Assembly (NCBI GenBank): GCA_037200685.1
Contig: JBBCIG010000014.1
Span: forward strand, 310,001-374,000
DNA: 64,000 nucleotides
Reading direction: 5' to 3'
DNA from: JAJKIP01 sp037200685
Lineage (GTDB): Bacteria; Bacteroidota; Bacteroidia; Chitinophagales; Chitinophagaceae
Shown here: positions 46,312 to 55,513 of the stretch, one piece after another
Position numbering within the stretch: the first letter of the stretch is position 1
How the letters are laid out: each line of letters opens with the position of its first letter
Position numbers and translations under genes: made by a program
The notes under the pieces: generated by a model
Databases searched by the model: none
What the model saw: only the letters and a program-made list of their open reading frames with translations
Told to the model about the DNA's origin: nothing

Positions 46312-46722
46312 ATGCAAGTAAAAAAAATTCTCGTTGCCGGTTTGCTGGCAGTTATCACATTCATTTCATGCAGTAAAAAAAGTGATGACAAATTAACTCC
46401 TCCTGAAGTTTCTATCGATGGAGAATGGGCGGGCAAATCTTCCGTTCTGAGCGGCCCCTATAATTCTTATTACAGCTTTAAAATAAAACCAGGCGGCACG
46501 ATGGAATTACTGGACGCTAACAAACAAAAGACTGGTGAAGGTACCTGGGAAATAGAACAAGGAAATATTTTCTCGGCAACATATTCTTTCTTACCGCCGG
46601 CCAGCGGCACCTTCTCCGTGATAGCGACTTTTGATAAAATAAAAGGCGAACTCGACGGAACCTGGGGTTCAGGACAGCAGATATATGGCGGCGGGTATTG
46701 GTATATGTCAAAGACAAAATAA
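46312..46722 (+). CDS. Small lipoprotein of unknown function
   Basis: A 136-residue lipoprotein whose leader ends ITFISC, followed by SKKSDDK. The mature part is beta-rich: GEWAGKSSVLSGPYNSYYSF, then FKIKPGGTMELLDANKQKTG and LDGTWGSGQQIYGGGYWYMS, which has the look of small Bacteroidota beta-barrel (lipocalin-like) lipoproteins reporting residual solvent-exposed ligands, but no known domain can be named. It lies between globin and LytTR regulator genes and ends ahead of a hairpin terminator, so it is likely monocistronic. Confidence 0.8.
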   Translation: MQVKKILVAGLLAVITFISCSKKSDDKLTPPEVSIDGEWAGKSSVLSGPYNSYYSFKIKPGGTMELLDANKQKTGEGTWEIEQGNIFSATYSFLPPASGTFSVIATFDKIKGELDGTWGSGQQIYGGGYWYMSKTK

Positions 46723-46781
46723 TACGCTGATGAGACGGATCAAACTATAACTAAAATAACGGGACGGTTGGGAGTTTTCTT

Positions 46782-46812
46782 AACGCTTCGCTTTGGCGGA
46801 GCGTTCTTTTTA
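46782..46812 (+). terminator. Rho-independent terminator
   Basis: Arms AACGCTTCGC and GCGGAGCGTT (46782-46791 and 46796-46805) with loop TTTG are followed by C and five T. Only one mismatched pair is seen. It lies 60 bases after the lipoprotein stop and 110 bases before the LytTR regulator gene. Confidence 0.85.
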
Positions 46813-46924
46813 TACGCTTCATTATAATTTTAATGCGTCCCGCTATTTATTTGACACGAATGGCTTATTAATTCCAGAAGAAAGAAACAGATTTAGGTAA
46901 CTTTAAATCCAAAGCATTTTTTAT

Positions 46925-47695
46925 ATGACCGCCATTATCATAGAGGACGAAGCCCTTGTAGCAAGGGAACTTGCGAAAAAAGTAGAATTGGTTGCCCCTG
47001 ATATTAAAGTGCAGTCCGTTTTATCGAGTTTAAAAACGGCAAGAAGTTGGTTTAAAGAAAATGCGGAGCCCGATCTGATCTTCATGGACATTCAACTTAG
47101 TGATGGCATAAGCTTTGAATTATTTCAATCTTTTAATTTACAATGTCCCGTTATTTTTACAACAGCGTTTAATGAGTATGCCATCAAAGCATTTAAATCA
47201 AATGGTGTAGATTATTTACTGAAACCGGTTGATAAGGATGAATTAAAAATCGCTATAGAAAAATGCAGGCGTTTAGTCCGGAACAAACAACCAAACCTGC
47301 CGGATATATCCAGCCTTCTCGCCGCATTTCCCCCAGGCGCTTTTCAACAAATACCGCAAAAGGAAAAATTCATTGTCAACTTTCGCAACACATTGCTACC
47401 TGTAAAAACAAATGACATTGCGTATTTTGTAAGGGACCAGCTTATTTATCTCTGCACTTTTGATAACCAACGGCACATCCTCGACTATCCGACCCTCGAA
47501 GAAATAGAGGACCTGCTGAATAGCGGAAGATTTTATCGGGCTAACCGTCAATATATCATTAACGAAAATGCGATTAAAAGTGTGCATTCACATCCTACTG
47601 GTAAACTCACATTAAAACTTACCATACAACCCGCCGTGGAGATAGATATAAGCCGCGAAAAAGCGCCAGCGTTTAAAAAATGGCTGGATCGCTGA
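46925..47695 (+). CDS. LytTR family response regulator
   Basis: A 256-residue regulator. The receiver domain (1-120) has the acidic pocket E7-D8, the phosphoacceptor D55 in LIFMDIQLSDG and the conserved lysine in DYLLKPVDK. The LytTR DNA-binding domain (about 150-256) includes NTLLPVKTNDIAYFVRDQ and GRFYRANRQYIINENAIKSV. LytTR proteins bind direct repeats upstream of their targets. Its natural partner is the LytS-type kinase at 42536, though two genes lie between. No autoregulatory direct repeat was evident upstream. Confidence 0.93.
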   Translation: MTAIIIEDEALVARELAKKVELVAPDIKVQSVLSSLKTARSWFKENAEPDLIFMDIQLSDGISFELFQSFNLQCPVIFTTAFNEYAIKAFKSNGVDYLLKPVDKDELKIAIEKCRRLVRNKQPNLPDISSLLAAFPPGAFQQIPQKEKFIVNFRNTLLPVKTNDIAYFVRDQLIYLCTFDNQRHILDYPTLEEIEDLLNSGRFYRANRQYIINENAIKSVHSHPTGKLTLKLTIQPAVEIDISREKAPAFKKWLDR

Positions 47696-47898
47696 TAATA
47701 ATCTTTTTATTTTATCGCTGAAGGCAATCTTTAAAGTTTAAAACTTTGGGACGGCAAATTCCAAATAACCATGTGTACTCCTCACATGAAAATTAAAAAG
47801 AATGAATAGTAATTTTATAAATTTTGAATGGCTTTTTTAATTAGAAAGCATATTTTTACTCCTACCTAATTGATTTATTGCTAAAATATTTTTGCTAC

Positions 47899-50158
47899 AT
47901 GAACCTCAAGAAACTGCCATTTAAAATTGTCGGCGTCTTTGCCATTCTATTGTCTCTATTTATTTACGCAACGTTTATTAAAGGTCCCGGACCTTATAAT
48001 CATTCGACATGGCAACAATATGGCGGCGGCCCTGACCAGTCAAAATATTTTGATGCATCCCAGATTAACAAAGAAAATGTGAACCAACTGCAGGTAGCAT
48101 GGGTCTATCCCACAGTTGATTCAGGTCAAAATTTTTTCAGCCCGATCGTTGTAGATACCATCATGTATGTGATGGCGAAGAATTCTTCCCTCGTCGCGGT
48201 GAATGCACTAACAGGTAAAGAAATTTGGATACATGCCAACTTGCAGGGACTCACCCGCAGGGGTCTCAACTATTGGGAAAGCAAAGACAGGAAAGACAGG
48301 CGCTTGCTTTTTACACTCAATAATACATTGCAGGCGATAGATGCACTGACAGGAAAATCCATAATGACTTTTGGCAAAAATGGATATGTTGATATGCGGG
48401 AAGGATTGGACCGTCCTGTTACTTCTATCCGTAGAATGCAATCAATGATGCCCGGTGTTGTATTTGAAGACCTCATTATAATGGGATCTGCACCAGGCGA
48501 AGGATTTTTTTTCCCCTCCGGGTCATATAAGAGCTTATAATGTAGTAACTGGTAAAAAAGTTTGGACATTCCATACCATCCCACACCCGGGAGAATTTGG
48601 TTATAATACATGGCCTCCGAATGCTTATAAATATGTGGGCGGTGTAAATGTATGGAGCGAGATATCTGTTGATGAAAAAAGAGGCATTGCTTATTTACCT
48701 ATTGGTTCACCCACTTTCGATTATTATGGTGCGGATCGCCTCGGAAGCAATCTCTTTGGAAATTCCCTGGTAGCACTCAATGCCCGCACAGGTAAACGCA
48801 TCTGGCATTTCCAAACGGTACATCACGATCTTTGGGATTATGATCTTGCTTCTGCCCCGCAATTATTGACAGTGAACCGTGAAGGAAAACAGATCGATGC
48901 GGTTGCCGTTGCTACCAAGCATGGTTTTATGTTCGTATTCGATCGTGTAACAGGCAAACCTATATTCCCTATTCAAGAAAAACCTTTCCCCGCCAGCAAA
49001 ATGCCCGGCGAAAAAGCGTGGCCCACACAACCCATTCCCACTTTTGTTCCCAGTTTTACAAGACATGAAGTGACAAAAGAAACACTCAATCCTTATTATT
49101 CCGAAGAAGAAAAGAAAAAATGGTATAAAAGAATTGATTCTGCGAAGTCAGGCCTGTTTGTTCCCCCATCTGATAAATATGAAACGATCATGATGCCAGG
49201 TGCATTGGGCGGTGTGAATTTTGGTAACACTGCAGCTGACCCCAACAAAGGAATGATGTATATATTAACGCAGGAATATCCTTCGGTTTACAAACTCGAA
49301 AGAATAAAATCACCGCGGGAATTAATGTCTGCTGACGATGTGGAAAAAGCAAAAACATTGTATGCCACTACATGTAAATCATGCCATGGTGAGAATATGA
49401 CAGGAGCAGGTATAGCGCCTTCAATAGTAAATGCAGGGCAGCGCATCTCCATTGAAAATTTTAAAACCCTGTTAGCTGTTGGCCGCGGGCAAATGCCGGG
49501 CTTTGCGCATATCGATGAGCAGAGAGTTACAGCAATGTATAAATATTTAGGTGGCAGTATATCCCGGTTCGGCGCTTTCACTCAAAGGCGGGTTGATCCC
49601 AAAATGCCCGAAGGGCCCGTGGTCGCATCAGGTGGTGCGCCGGTTAAAGCGGATGTTAATCCAAGCCAGCCAATGGCGGATTATCCCGCAGGTGTTCCGC
49701 ATCCTAAGAATCGTTATACAACAGATTATGGTACCACATGGCCGGATCTTTTAGGACCAACATGGGCATCGGTCATTGCGTATGACCTTAATACAGGAAC
49801 GATCAAATGGAGACAACCGCTTGGCGAAGATCCAAAAGCCGTGGCCGCAGGAGATAAAAATGCCGGCGCACCAAATGGTTCACAGCGAAAAGGAATTGTT
49901 GTTACATCTACAGGAATATTATTTTGCAATGGCAAAGGAGGAAAACTCTATGCATACGATACGGATAATGGTAAACTTTTGTGGCAGACCACGCTGAGTT
50001 ATGAATCAAATGCGCAACCCATGATGTATGAATTAAATGGTAAACAATACCTGGTCGTCAATGCGACTGCAAATTTTATGCGGGATAGTTATAACCACTC
50101 AAGAGAACCGGGAGCATTGCCACGAGGATACGTAGCATATGCGCTTCCTGGTAAATAA
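47899..50158 (+). CDS. Quinoprotein dehydrogenase with inserted cytochrome c domain, frameshifted
   Basis: A PQQ-dependent glucose/alcohol dehydrogenase-like eight-bladed propeller. An N-terminal hydrophobic helix (FKIVGVFAILLSLFIYATFI) anchors it, followed by GGGPDQSKYFDASQINKENV and the VNALTGKEIWIHANLQG repeats typical of tryptophan-docking blades. A c-type cytochrome domain with CKSCHG is inserted around residue 490, then ITVIAYDLNTGTIKW-type blades return. The frame breaks in the T8 run 48505-48512; removing one T gives FFSPPGHIRAYNVVTGKKVW and joins both parts. Enzymes of this form oxidise sugars or alcohols in the periplasm and pass electrons through haem to the respiratory chain. A close paralogue lies at 60409. 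Confidence 0.88.
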
Positions 50159-50381
50159 TGGACGGCGGAACTCTGTTCCGTCGCTATACAAAATTATTAT
50201 TGACCCAACTGCATTGCTACTAGCATCGCCTGTTGTGTCACTCACTTCATCGTTCGGTAATTCTACTGAGCACTGTCGAAGTATCAGCATTTTCGAAAAA
50301 CACAATAACTTTTGGAGAGTTTCAAAACTCTCCAAAAGCTTTTACTCGCAACTCGGAGCTTCTTAACTCATAACTCTCAAC
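50159..50381 (-). repeat. Dispersed repeat copy 9 (reverse) and AACTC tandem units
   Basis: The head TGACCCAACTGCATTGCTAC begins at 50201 and the copy runs to about 50290. It is followed by an imperfect inverted pair AACTTTTGGAGAGTTTC / GAGTTTCAAAACTCTCC at 50308-50337 and by AACTC-type tandem units (50350-50395) that form the last codons and stop of the AraC gene. The same type of tandem unit ends lpxK at 27947-27985. Confidence 0.78.
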
Positions 50382-51251
50382 TCACAACTCCTGGAACTCC
50401 CTCTTATACTCACTCGGCGTCTTATTCATTATCTTTTTAAAATATCTGTTGAAGTTGGAAAGATTATTAAAACCGCAGTCGTAGCACACTTCATAAATAG
50501 TCATATCTTTTTCCAGCAACAAGTTGCACGCATGCGCCACTCTAACCTCTAATAAAAAATCATAAAACGTTTTTCTCGTTTTTGATTTAAAGTAACGGCA
50601 AAAAGCTTTAGCGCTTAAGTTAGCAATCGAAGCTATTTCCGTTAAGGTGATCTTCTGTTGAAAGTTATCAGATACATATTGGAATACATTATTCAAGCGG
50701 GTAGCTTCTGCCTGCTCAACTTTTACTCCATAATATACCGGGCTGATGTATTGCTTTTCTTTGGAGACAGCCATTTTCTCAAGGATCGTCAGCAGCGTAG
50801 TAATTTTTTCCAATCCTTTCGCTTCTGGTAGTTTACTGATCAGCTCTCTTACCCAAATTTTTGTTTTACCTGTTATCTTGATTCCCTGCTTTGCTTTTTC
50901 CAACAACGATTCAATACTTTTTAATTCAGGGATATTAAAAAATTTATCGCCTAAAAAATCATGATGGAAGTAAATGATCGTTACCTCTGCTTTTAATTTA
51001 GAGCCTTCCCGGAAATATTCAGGATCGCAGCGCCACATATGCGCCAGGTTAGAACCAAATAAAAACATTTCGTCCGGTTCAAAACGATGAACATCCGTTC
51101 CTATAAATCTTGTGCCTCTTCCTTTATGTATATAAATAAGTTCTATCTCCGGGTGAAAATGCCATTGGTTGTAAAAATCAATCCCCTTCCTTTGAAGAAT
51201 ATTAAAGGATGATTCCGGGTGCAGGGAAACTTTTAATAAATGCGGCTTCAT
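50382..51251 (-). CDS. AraC family transcriptional regulator
   Basis: A 289-residue regulator. The N-terminal cupin domain (FYNQWHFHPEIELIYIHKGR, then FIGTDVHRFEPDEMFLFGSN) binds a ligand; the C-terminal region has the two HTH motifs (ITLTEIASIANLSAKAFCRY and MTIYEVCYDCGFNNLSNFNR) and the family end YFKKIMNKTPSEYKR. It is transcribed away from the transporter gene at 51604 across a 350-base gap containing two palindromes. That divergent position makes it the probable regulator of the downstream carbohydrate cluster, sensing a sugar or its oxidation product. The extreme C-terminal codons come from an AACTC repeat. Confidence 0.9.
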   Translation of the reverse strand: MKPHLLKVSLHPESSFNILQRKGIDFYNQWHFHPEIELIYIHKGRGTRFIGTDVHRFEPDEMFLFGSNLAHMWRCDPEYFREGSKLKAEVTIIYFHHDFLGDKFFNIPELKSIESLLEKAKQGIKITGKTKIWVRELISKLPEAKGLEKITTLLTILEKMAVSKEKQYISPVYYGVKVEQAEATRLNNVFQYVSDNFQQKITLTEIASIANLSAKAFCRYFKSKTRKTFYDFLLEVRVAHACNLLLEKDMTIYEVCYDCGFNNLSNFNRYFKKIMNKTPSEYKREFQEL

Positions 51252-51603
51252 GTATAAAATCTACCTTAACAGGCCTTTTTTTTTCAAATTTAGGGTACTA
51301 TAGTATCAATTCTTGCGAATTGGGTGTAAATAATTACTAAAAGAAAGAAAGAATTTTGAGAAGGCTCCTGGGAAAAGGCTTTAATAGCCTGCACAAGGGG
51401 AACAAAACGAACTGCTTAATTTCTTTTCTTATGCTGTATGGAACTCACTCTGCCGCTGCCTGTTCATTTTTTTTATACTTCTCATTGGCAGTTGATCACA
51501 ATTACCTTCAGGGCAATGCTTTCATCAAAAGAAATGAAATAGCTTTTACGTGTACCCGTAACAAAGAAGTTATATCATTATTTAACCAATAAAAAACTAC
51601 AAC
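51252..51603. promoter_or_regulatory. Divergent intergenic region with two candidate operators
   Basis: The 352-base gap between the AraC gene and the DMT transporter holds two adjacent perfect palindromes, TACTATAGTA (51296-51305) and CAATTCTTGCGAATTG (51307-51322), 45-70 bases upstream of the AraC start. They are plausible regulator sites. An open frame at 51356-51592 has no coding character. No repeat-family member lies here, unlike most other gaps of this size. Confidence 0.5.
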
Positions 51604-52047
51604 ATGAAAGTCCCACTGATCCTTCTGATGATACTTATCGGGTTTGTCCTGACACTCCACCTGGCCATGAATTCACAAGTAGGCGTTATAGTAAAAAATC
51701 AAAAGATGGGTAATGCCATATTCTGGACCATTGGTGGCATTACCGCTATTCTTATCGGTCTTACCGGTTGGGACTCTTCAGTTTTTACAAGATTAAAAGA
51801 AGTACCGGTATGGTTATTAACCGCTGGTGTGATGGGAGCTGCATTAGTATTTGGTATCGCATGGGCAATGCCTCAACTCGGGGCCGGTACCGCCTTCGTA
51901 TTAATGATCGCAGGTCAGGTGGTTTCAGGATTACTCTTTTCACATTTTGGATTACTCGGATCGCCTGTCGAACCCATCTCTATGATAAAGATCATTGGTG
52001 TAGTATTGTTAATTGCAGGGGCGGCGATTGTTACGCTTGCCAAGTAA
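51604..52047 (+). CDS. DMT family transporter, YdcZ/DUF606 type
   Basis: A 147-residue membrane protein with about five hydrophobic helices (PLILLMILIGFVLTLHLAMN, AIFWTIGGITAILIGLT, WLLTAGVMGAALVFGIAWAM, FVLMIAGQVVSGLLFSHFG and MIKIIGVVLLIAGAAIVTLA). This is the five-helix DUF606 half-transporter, a drug/metabolite transporter-superfamily member that would need to dimerise. It opens the catabolic gene cluster and is 16 bases upstream of the isomerase/epimerase gene. It could carry the substrate or product of the pathway; specificity cannot be inferred. Confidence 0.88.
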   Translation: MKVPLILLMILIGFVLTLHLAMNSQVGVIVKNQKMGNAIFWTIGGITAILIGLTGWDSSVFTRLKEVPVWLLTAGVMGAALVFGIAWAMPQLGAGTAFVLMIAGQVVSGLLFSHFGLLGSPVEPISMIKIIGVVLLIAGAAIVTLAK

Positions 52048-52063
52048 ATATTAAATTACATGT

Positions 52064-53008
52064 ATGGAAAATACAAATTCATATAATCGCAGGGAGTTTG
52101 TAAAACTGGCCGGGATAGCTGGCGCCGCTGCGTTAATAGCTCCCAATTTTGCTTTCGAAGAAGCAAAAAAAAGAAAATTCAAAATAGGCTCTACGTTCAT
52201 TCTTTGGGGATATAGTCCTACCAACCTGGAGCCGGCGTTGAAGGATATCTCAGCATTAGGTTATCATTCATTTGAAACCTTTGGAAATGTGATAGAAGAT
52301 TGGGAAAAAAATCGCGGTGGGTTTGCTCAGGTTATTGAAAAATACAAAGTGCCGATCGTATCTGCATTTTGCATGACGGATGTACTCGATCCTTCCAAAA
52401 GAAAACCGGAACTCGAAAAACTGATCCGCTGGACGAAAATGCTAAAAGCGAATGGCGGAAAATTAGTAGAGTACTGCCCTTCTTCTATTAAGAGGGATGG
52501 ATATGATTACAAAGAGCATAAGAAAGATCTTGTTGAATCAATGAATGAATATGCAAAAGCCGTGACGGACGAAGGTCTTGTTTGTGCATTGCACCCGCAT
52601 ACCGGTACGCCGATAGAAACAGAAGAAGAAATTCATTTCATCATGGATAATCTTGATACCCGCTATATGAAGTTTGGGCCTGATGTGGGCCAGATACAAA
52701 AAGGCGGAGGCGACCCGGTAAAGATTTGCAAGGAATATATGTCATTGATCGAGCATGTGCATTTAAAAGATTATGCAGGCGGTGAAACAGGTTATTTAGG
52801 TTATTCTCCAATTGGTAAAGGCAAAGTTAATATCACCGAGATATTAAAGATGCTGGAAAAAAGAAGAAAAAGCATGACCGGGATGATTATGTTTGAACTG
52901 GACTACGAGGCAAATGGCAAACCTCCTTATTCAAATTATGAAGCAGCTAAAATTTCCAGGGATTTCTTGGCCGGGCTCGATTATAAGTTTGAAGACAAAA
53001 AAGCGTAA
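52064..53008 (+). CDS. Exported sugar phosphate isomerase/epimerase-like TIM barrel
   Basis: A 314-residue protein with a Tat-type leader NRREFVKLAGIAGAAALIAP followed by the AP-endonuclease-2-like TIM barrel: LGYHSFETFGNVIEDWEKN, VCALHPHTGTPIETEEEIHF with metal-binding His and Glu, FGPDVGQIQKGGGDPVKICK and IEHVHLKDYAGGE carrying the second His. The family includes inosose dehydratase, hydroxypyruvate isomerase and, among exported members, 3-keto-sugar isomerases or epimerases. The leader predicts action in the periplasm alongside the quinoprotein. Which reaction it performs is not visible. Confidence 0.85.
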   Translation: MENTNSYNRREFVKLAGIAGAAALIAPNFAFEEAKKRKFKIGSTFILWGYSPTNLEPALKDISALGYHSFETFGNVIEDWEKNRGGFAQVIEKYKVPIVSAFCMTDVLDPSKRKPELEKLIRWTKMLKANGGKLVEYCPSSIKRDGYDYKEHKKDLVESMNEYAKAVTDEGLVCALHPHTGTPIETEEEIHFIMDNLDTRYMKFGPDVGQIQKGGGDPVKICKEYMSLIEHVHLKDYAGGETGYLGYSPIGKGKVNITEILKMLEKRRKSMTGMIMFELDYEANGKPPYSNYEAAKISRDFLAGLDYKFEDKKA

Positions 53009-53100
53009 AACAATAAAAAGTCAAAATTCAAAAGTCCAAAACCGGTAGCAACAGTCAGGCATATTTTTAATTTTCACTTTTGAATTTTTAATTAACAGTC
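53009..53100. repeat. AT-rich imperfect inverted repeat (CAAAAGTC type)
   Basis: The spacer is almost entirely an imperfect inverted repeat: AGTCAAAATTCAAAAGTCC at the left and ATTTTCACTTTTGAATTTTT at the right. A second member of the same type fills the spacer at 55418-55513. Confidence 0.65.
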
Positions 53101-54573
53101 ATGGAAATATTGAGCAATTACATTAACAACAGTTGGGTAAAAAGTAAAGAAACAAACACATCAGATGTTATTAACCCCGCTACACAGGAAGTATTAGCAA
53201 AAGTTCCCAATGGAAAAGGCACGGCAACCGATGTAGCAAATGCAGTGGAAGCAGCGGCAGAAGCTTATAAAGCATGGGGCCAGGTGCCGGTAATGAAGAG
53301 GGTGCAGTCGTTGTATAAATTAAAACAACTGCTTGAAGAAAATGCGGAAGACATCGCAAGGACGATCACATTGGAATGCGGGAAAGCCTTAGCAGAATCA
53401 AGAGGCGAGCTTCAAAGGGCCATCGAAAATGTAGAAGTAGCGTGCGGAACGCCGATGCTGATGCAAAGTGAATTTTCCGAGAACATTGCCAGCGGTGTTG
53501 ATGAATTTATGATTCGTCAGCCATTGGGTGTATGTGCATGTATCGCACCATTCAATTTTCCGGGAATGATTCCTTTCTGGTTCCTCCCCTACGCTATTGC
53601 CTGCGGAAATACTTTTATCCTGAAGCCTTCAGAGAAAGTTCCATTGACGATGATAAAAGTATTTAAACTGATTGAACAAATTGATTTACCTGCTGGTGTT
53701 ATCAGTCTTGTGCATGGCGGTAAAGAAACGGTTGATGCATTATTGGATCATCCCGAAGTGAAAGCGATTAGTTTTGTTGGTTCTTCCAACATCGCTAAAT
53801 ATGTATACTCCCGCGGCGCTGCCAATGGAAAAAGAGTGCAGGCGCAGGGCGGTGCGAAAAACCCTGTTGTTATTCTTCCGGATGCGGATATAGAAATGTC
53901 GGTGCAAATTGTAACTGACAGTGTGTACGGTTGCGCAGGTCAGCGTTGTTTGGCTGCTTCCAATATCATAACAGTTGGCGATGATGGAAAGATCAAAGAA
54001 GCGTTATATGAATCAGCTAAAAAAAGAACAACAGGTTTTGGATTAGATGAGGCCATGGAAATGGGTCCGGTGATCACAAGAGAAAGTCAACTAAGGGTGG
54101 AAAGCCTGATAGAACAAGGTATAAGCGAAGGAGCAAAGGTTCTACTCGATGGAAGAAAGACATCCATCAGCGGTTATGAAAAAGGAAATTTTATCAAACC
54201 TACTATACTCGAAGGTTTACCTCTCGGAGGTGAACTCATACGCACAGAAATCTTCGGACCAGTCATGAGCCTTATTGAATTAAAAACTGTAGACGAGGCG
54301 TTGAACTTTATTAATAATGGTAAATATGGAAACATGGCCTGTTTGTTTACCAGTAGCGGTGCCAATGCAAGAAAATTCCGCAACCTGGCGAATGCAGGAA
54401 ACATTGGTATTAATATAGGAGTGGCCGCACCGATGGCGCAATTTCCTTTCAGCGGATGGAAAGAAAGTTTTTTTGGTGACCTGCATGGACAGGGACGTCA
54501 TGCTATTGAATTCTTCACCCAGACAAAAGTGGTGGTAGAAAGATGGCCCAAAGAATGGACACGTAAATTTTAA
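53101..54573 (+). CDS. mmsA: CoA-acylating (methylmalonate) semialdehyde dehydrogenase family
   Basis: A 490-residue aldehyde dehydrogenase. Features are NYINNSWVKSKETNTSDVIN, CACIAPFNFPGMIPFWFLPY (cofactor-binding), GGAKNPVVILPDADIEMSVQ, and the active Cys283 in YGCAGQRCLAASN. The replacement of the usual FTGS by FVGSS and the GGAKN motif are typical of the CoA-dependent methylmalonate-semialdehyde dehydrogenase group. It could turn a short semialdehyde into acyl-CoA. There are no valine or inositol degradation genes adjacent, so a different semialdehyde may be used here. It lies in the middle of the catabolic run, cytoplasmic, no leader. Confidence 0.85.
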   Translation: MEILSNYINNSWVKSKETNTSDVINPATQEVLAKVPNGKGTATDVANAVEAAAEAYKAWGQVPVMKRVQSLYKLKQLLEENAEDIARTITLECGKALAESRGELQRAIENVEVACGTPMLMQSEFSENIASGVDEFMIRQPLGVCACIAPFNFPGMIPFWFLPYAIACGNTFILKPSEKVPLTMIKVFKLIEQIDLPAGVISLVHGGKETVDALLDHPEVKAISFVGSSNIAKYVYSRGAANGKRVQAQGGAKNPVVILPDADIEMSVQIVTDSVYGCAGQRCLAASNIITVGDDGKIKEALYESAKKRTTGFGLDEAMEMGPVITRESQLRVESLIEQGISEGAKVLLDGRKTSISGYEKGNFIKPTILEGLPLGGELIRTEIFGPVMSLIELKTVDEALNFINNGKYGNMACLFTSSGANARKFRNLANAGNIGINIGVAAPMAQFPFSGWKESFFGDLHGQGRHAIEFFTQTKVVVERWPKEWTRKF

Positions 54574-54625
54574 AAAAAGATCGTGTTGTTATTATAAATT
54601 AATTTTTAACTATAACCAGATAGTA

Positions 54626-55417
54626 ATGCCCACGTTGAAAAAAACCTTTTGTCCTCCTTTTCAACTACAAACGAAAATGAATTTTCTCGGTATCGACTGT
54701 ATCGTTACCGATCTCAGTCATACGATCACAACAGAAGATCCAACATTCATTGGTCACCAGCGAACATTGATATGGAATCATCTTACGCATGAAGAAACAC
54801 AAAAGATGGGATTGACCAAACCACCTTATTCGTATAAAGTTGTTGGATTCACGATGTGCGATCATTCCAACACACATGTAGATGCGATCAATCACGTTGT
54901 GAACGAACCCGGCGCCCGTGCTATTAATGAATTGCCATTGGAATGGTTTATGTGCCCCGGTGTTTGGTTTGATTTTTCTCATAAAGAACCGAACAGCTAT
55001 ATCACCAAAGCAGATATTGAAGAAGCGATTGCGAAAACAGGTGTTACGATTAAACCACAATCTGTAGTTTTTTATTATACTGGTTGGTATAAAAAATGGA
55101 AATCACCTTTTGAGTATATCCGTAATTATCCCGGTGTTGATAGAAGTGCGATAGAATATCTTAATGACCTCGGTGCTATCTGTGTAGGTGCGGATGCACC
55201 AAGCATTGATAGTTATAATGAAGTAGCAGTTGTAAGGGAACAACCGGCGCATATTGTCTGCAGGGAAAGAGAAATGCTGAATACGGAAAACCTGGCGCAA
55301 GTAGATATGATACCAGCGCATGAATTCTGGTTTGTTGGTTTACCGTGGAAAATAAAAGGCGGATCAGGCTCACCATTCAGAGGTGTGGCGATTGTACCGG
55401 AAAAAGACATTAAATAA
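54626..55417 (+). CDS. Cyclase family protein (kynurenine formamidase-like)
   Basis: A 263-residue protein of the PF04199 fold with the metal motif in SNTHVDAINHVV (the family H-x-G-T-H-x-D-x-P-x-H, with variants), TDLSHTITTEDPTF near the start and VVFYYTGWYKKWKSPFE. The enzymes are amidohydrolases or lactonases, metal-dependent and mostly cytoplasmic. In this setting a hydrolysis of a lactone or a ring-opening step after sugar oxidation is plausible but unproven. The start at 54626 is used; a second ATG at 54677 is possible because the first 17 residues are weakly conserved. Confidence 0.82.
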   Translation: MPTLKKTFCPPFQLQTKMNFLGIDCIVTDLSHTITTEDPTFIGHQRTLIWNHLTHEETQKMGLTKPPYSYKVVGFTMCDHSNTHVDAINHVVNEPGARAINELPLEWFMCPGVWFDFSHKEPNSYITKADIEEAIAKTGVTIKPQSVVFYYTGWYKKWKSPFEYIRNYPGVDRSAIEYLNDLGAICVGADAPSIDSYNEVAVVREQPAHIVCREREMLNTENLAQVDMIPAHEFWFVGLPWKIKGGSGSPFRGVAIVPEKDIK

Positions 55418-55513
55418 ATTCAAAAGTCAAAATTAAAAAATCAAAATACGACCTTAACTATTGTAGTTAGCCTTTTGACTTTTTACTTTTGAATTTTTAC
55501 TTAAAATATATTT
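55418..55513. repeat. AT-rich imperfect inverted repeat (CAAAAGTC type)
   Basis: Left arm ATTCAAAAGTCAAAATTAAA and right arm TTTTACTTTTGAATTTTTAC with TTTTGAC between, imperfectly complementary. Similar in type to the repeat at 53009-53100. Confidence 0.65.

Noticed and set aside
51356..51592. 78-codon open frame ahead of the DMT transporter
   Set aside because: Composition and codon use are unlike neighbours, no start signal, and the region is a divergent regulatory gap.
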